A stretch of DNA of 64,000 bases from Epilithonimonas lactis (GTDB lineage Bacteria; Bacteroidota; Bacteroidia; Flavobacteriales; Weeksellaceae), in NCBI RefSeq assembly GCF_900110605.1, contig NZ_FOFI01000007.1, positions 114,344 through 178,343 of the forward strand, written 5' to 3'. The translations under genes and the position numbers were made by a program. Below, one piece after another: positions 63,047 through 64,000 of this stretch (position 1 is its first letter; every line of letters begins with the position of its first letter). Below the pieces are notes generated by a model, which saw only the letters and a program-made list of their open reading frames with translations, had not been told where the DNA came from and ran no database searches.

Positions 63047-64000
63047 TTAGTGTGATTTTCCTATTTCTCCGCTGCGGTTATCTATACTTCCCTGTGCATC
63101 TTTATTTATTTGTCCGGCAGTGTAAGTTTCTATTCCACCTTGATTGTTTACAACAGTTTTGCCTTGTTTTGTTTCACTATGCACATCGCCGTCGATCATC
63201 TCGGTTAATTTTCCGGTGATGAATACACTGGCGTCACCTATGACGGAGGTCATCTTCATGGCGCCAACCGTTTGTGTGGAATTCATTCCGATGCTTTGAC
63301 TGCTGTTCATTCCGATCGTTTCAGAAGCATTCATTCCCACGGATGTGGTCATGCTTTCCGTGACATTGATGTTCATATTTTTACAATTCAAGGTCATCGT
63401 TTCGGGTGCGGTGATGTTGATATTGCTTCCCGTGGTATCCAGATGGATCTCGTTTCCGCTTTTATCCGTGATGATGATGCTTTCATCCTCCGTGAAGACC
63501 ACTTTATGCCCACTTCTTGTCATGATCGATTTGACGCGATTGTCCATTCCTCCGCCAAGTCCAATTCCACCATGGAACATCCCACCCATGACAAAAGGTC
63601 TGTCCGGATGGTTGTGAACGAAACCTACCATCACCTGATCGCCAACTTCCGGTATCGCAACATAACCACGATTTTGGGTAATTTGATCCGTTCCTCCGGC
63701 ATCAGGGCTCATCATCCTGATGAAATTGGTGGTGTCGTGCAATTGCCAATCGAACTTTACAGTTACCCGACCTTGGCCTTGTGGGTCCGTATTGCTGATG
63801 ACCGTAGCGATCTGTGGCTGCGCTGCAGGAATGTCAAATTGTGGTCTTGGCAGAAATCCTGTATCACTTGCGATCGCCTTGAAGGTCCCTTTGTAATGTC
63901 CCAAGGTATCCACGTCGTGCGTGGTCTCCGTCACCATGATCCTTGTGAAATAACTCGTTTGATTGCTGTCTGGTTTTCGCATTTCCAGGTCGGCAACGCA
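63047..64000 (-). CDS. vgrG: type VI secretion VgrG spike protein (C-terminal part; runs off the window)
   Basis: 318 residues present; the frame is open beyond the window end (CVADLE precedes MRKPDS). Seen: the gp5-OB-like part TDPQGQGRVTVKFDWQ, then QNRGYVAIPEVGDQVMVGFV and NHPDRPFVMGGMFHGGIGLG, then a triple-helix-forming repeat (SETIGMNSSQSIGMNSTQTV) as in gp5 C-terminal beta-helices. It forms the trimeric tip of the Bacteroidota-type (T6SSiii) apparatus. Downstream on the same strand are the metzincin effector and its candidate immunity lipoprotein, so it likely carries that effector. Confidence 0.93.
   Translation of the reverse strand, partial: CVADLEMRKPDSNQTSYFTRIMVTETTHDVDTLGHYKGTFKAIASDTGFLPRPQFDIPAAQPQIATVISNTDPQGQGRVTVKFDWQLHDTTNFIRMMSPDAGGTDQITQNRGYVAIPEVGDQVMVGFVHNHPDRPFVMGGMFHGGIGLGGGMDNRVKSIMTRSGHKVVFTEDESIIITDKSGNEIHLDTTGSNINITAPETMTLNCKNMNINVTESMTTSVGMNASETIGMNSSQSIGMNSTQTVGAMKMTSVIGDASVFITGKLTEMIDGDVHSETKQGKTVVNNQGGIETYTAGQINKDAQGSIDNRSGEIGKSH

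Noticed and set aside
63300..63400. Repeats in the VgrG C-terminus as a separate repeat element
   Set aside because: The octad-like repeats are the expected gp5-type beta-helix and are part of the coding sequence.

Overview
The window looks like a chromosomal segment of a flavobacterium of the Chryseobacterium/Epilithonimonas kind (Weeksellaceae). This rests on low G+C, Bacteroidota-type -7 boxes (TAnnTTTG), type IX secretion C-terminal sorting domains, a MarR-crtI-crtB-SRPBCC-crtZ-lycopene cyclase carotenoid operon, a VgrG of the Bacteroidota type VI kind, and the small interspersed repeats typical of these genomes. No rRNA, tRNA, CRISPR array or insertion sequence was seen.

Layout. 1-5.7 kb: the 5' part of a UvrD/PcrA helicase, a FUSC membrane protein, two small membrane proteins, and a minus-strand set of two glycosyltransferases and a methyltransferase. 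5.8-10.8 kb: an MFS exporter, a SulP anion transporter, a 0.6 kb repeat-rich gap and release factor 3. 10.9-18.8 kb: three tandem lipoproteins, a DUF4956 membrane protein, an exported protein with the domain order of glucan water dikinase, a DUF4349-type lipoprotein and an exported TPR protein. 18.9-23.7 kb: the carotenoid (zeaxanthin-type) operon behind a large palindromic operator. 24-37 kb: a stress-type region with a T9SS cargo, a YciE/YciF ferritin-like protein, two Crp/Fnr paralogues, a small lipoprotein, a DUF5670 mini-protein, a Zn alcohol dehydrogenase, a large catalase, a glycosyltransferase/UDP-galactopyranose mutase/glycosidase trio and an FAD/NAD(P) protein. 37-54 kb: two paralogous three-subunit molybdenum aldehyde oxidoreductases, XdhC, and a near-complete molybdenum-cofactor operon facing a cysteine desulfurase. 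54-59.7 kb: a 1049-residue T9SS cargo, a membrane-bound TPR/HTH protein and a CinA-C-like protein. 59.9-64 kb: a type VI module reading vgrG, metzincin effector (frameshifted), lipoprotein.

How the parts work together. The molybdenum region is nearly self-contained: MoaA, MoaC-MoaB, MoaD, MoaE, MoeB and MoeA make Moco, a MocA-like protein adds cytidine, XdhC and probably the desulfurase prepare the sulfurated cofactor, and two oxidoreductases (one with a Tat signal, one without) use it. In the stress region, six promoters share a palindrome of the form ATGAY-N4-RTCAT lying 22-23 bases upstream of a -7-like box. They precede yciF, the small lipoprotein (with the second Crp/Fnr gene divergent from the same site), catalase-ADH-DUF5670, the glycosyltransferase/Glf trio, the FAD/NAD(P) protein and the CinA-like gene 28 kb away. 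I infer a class-II Crp/Fnr-type regulon, probably run by one or both Crp/Fnr paralogues encoded here. This is the most interesting signal in the window. Next come the frameshifted type VI metzincin effector with its candidate immunity lipoprotein, and the exported dikinase-like protein.

All product names come from reading the sequence; no database search was run.
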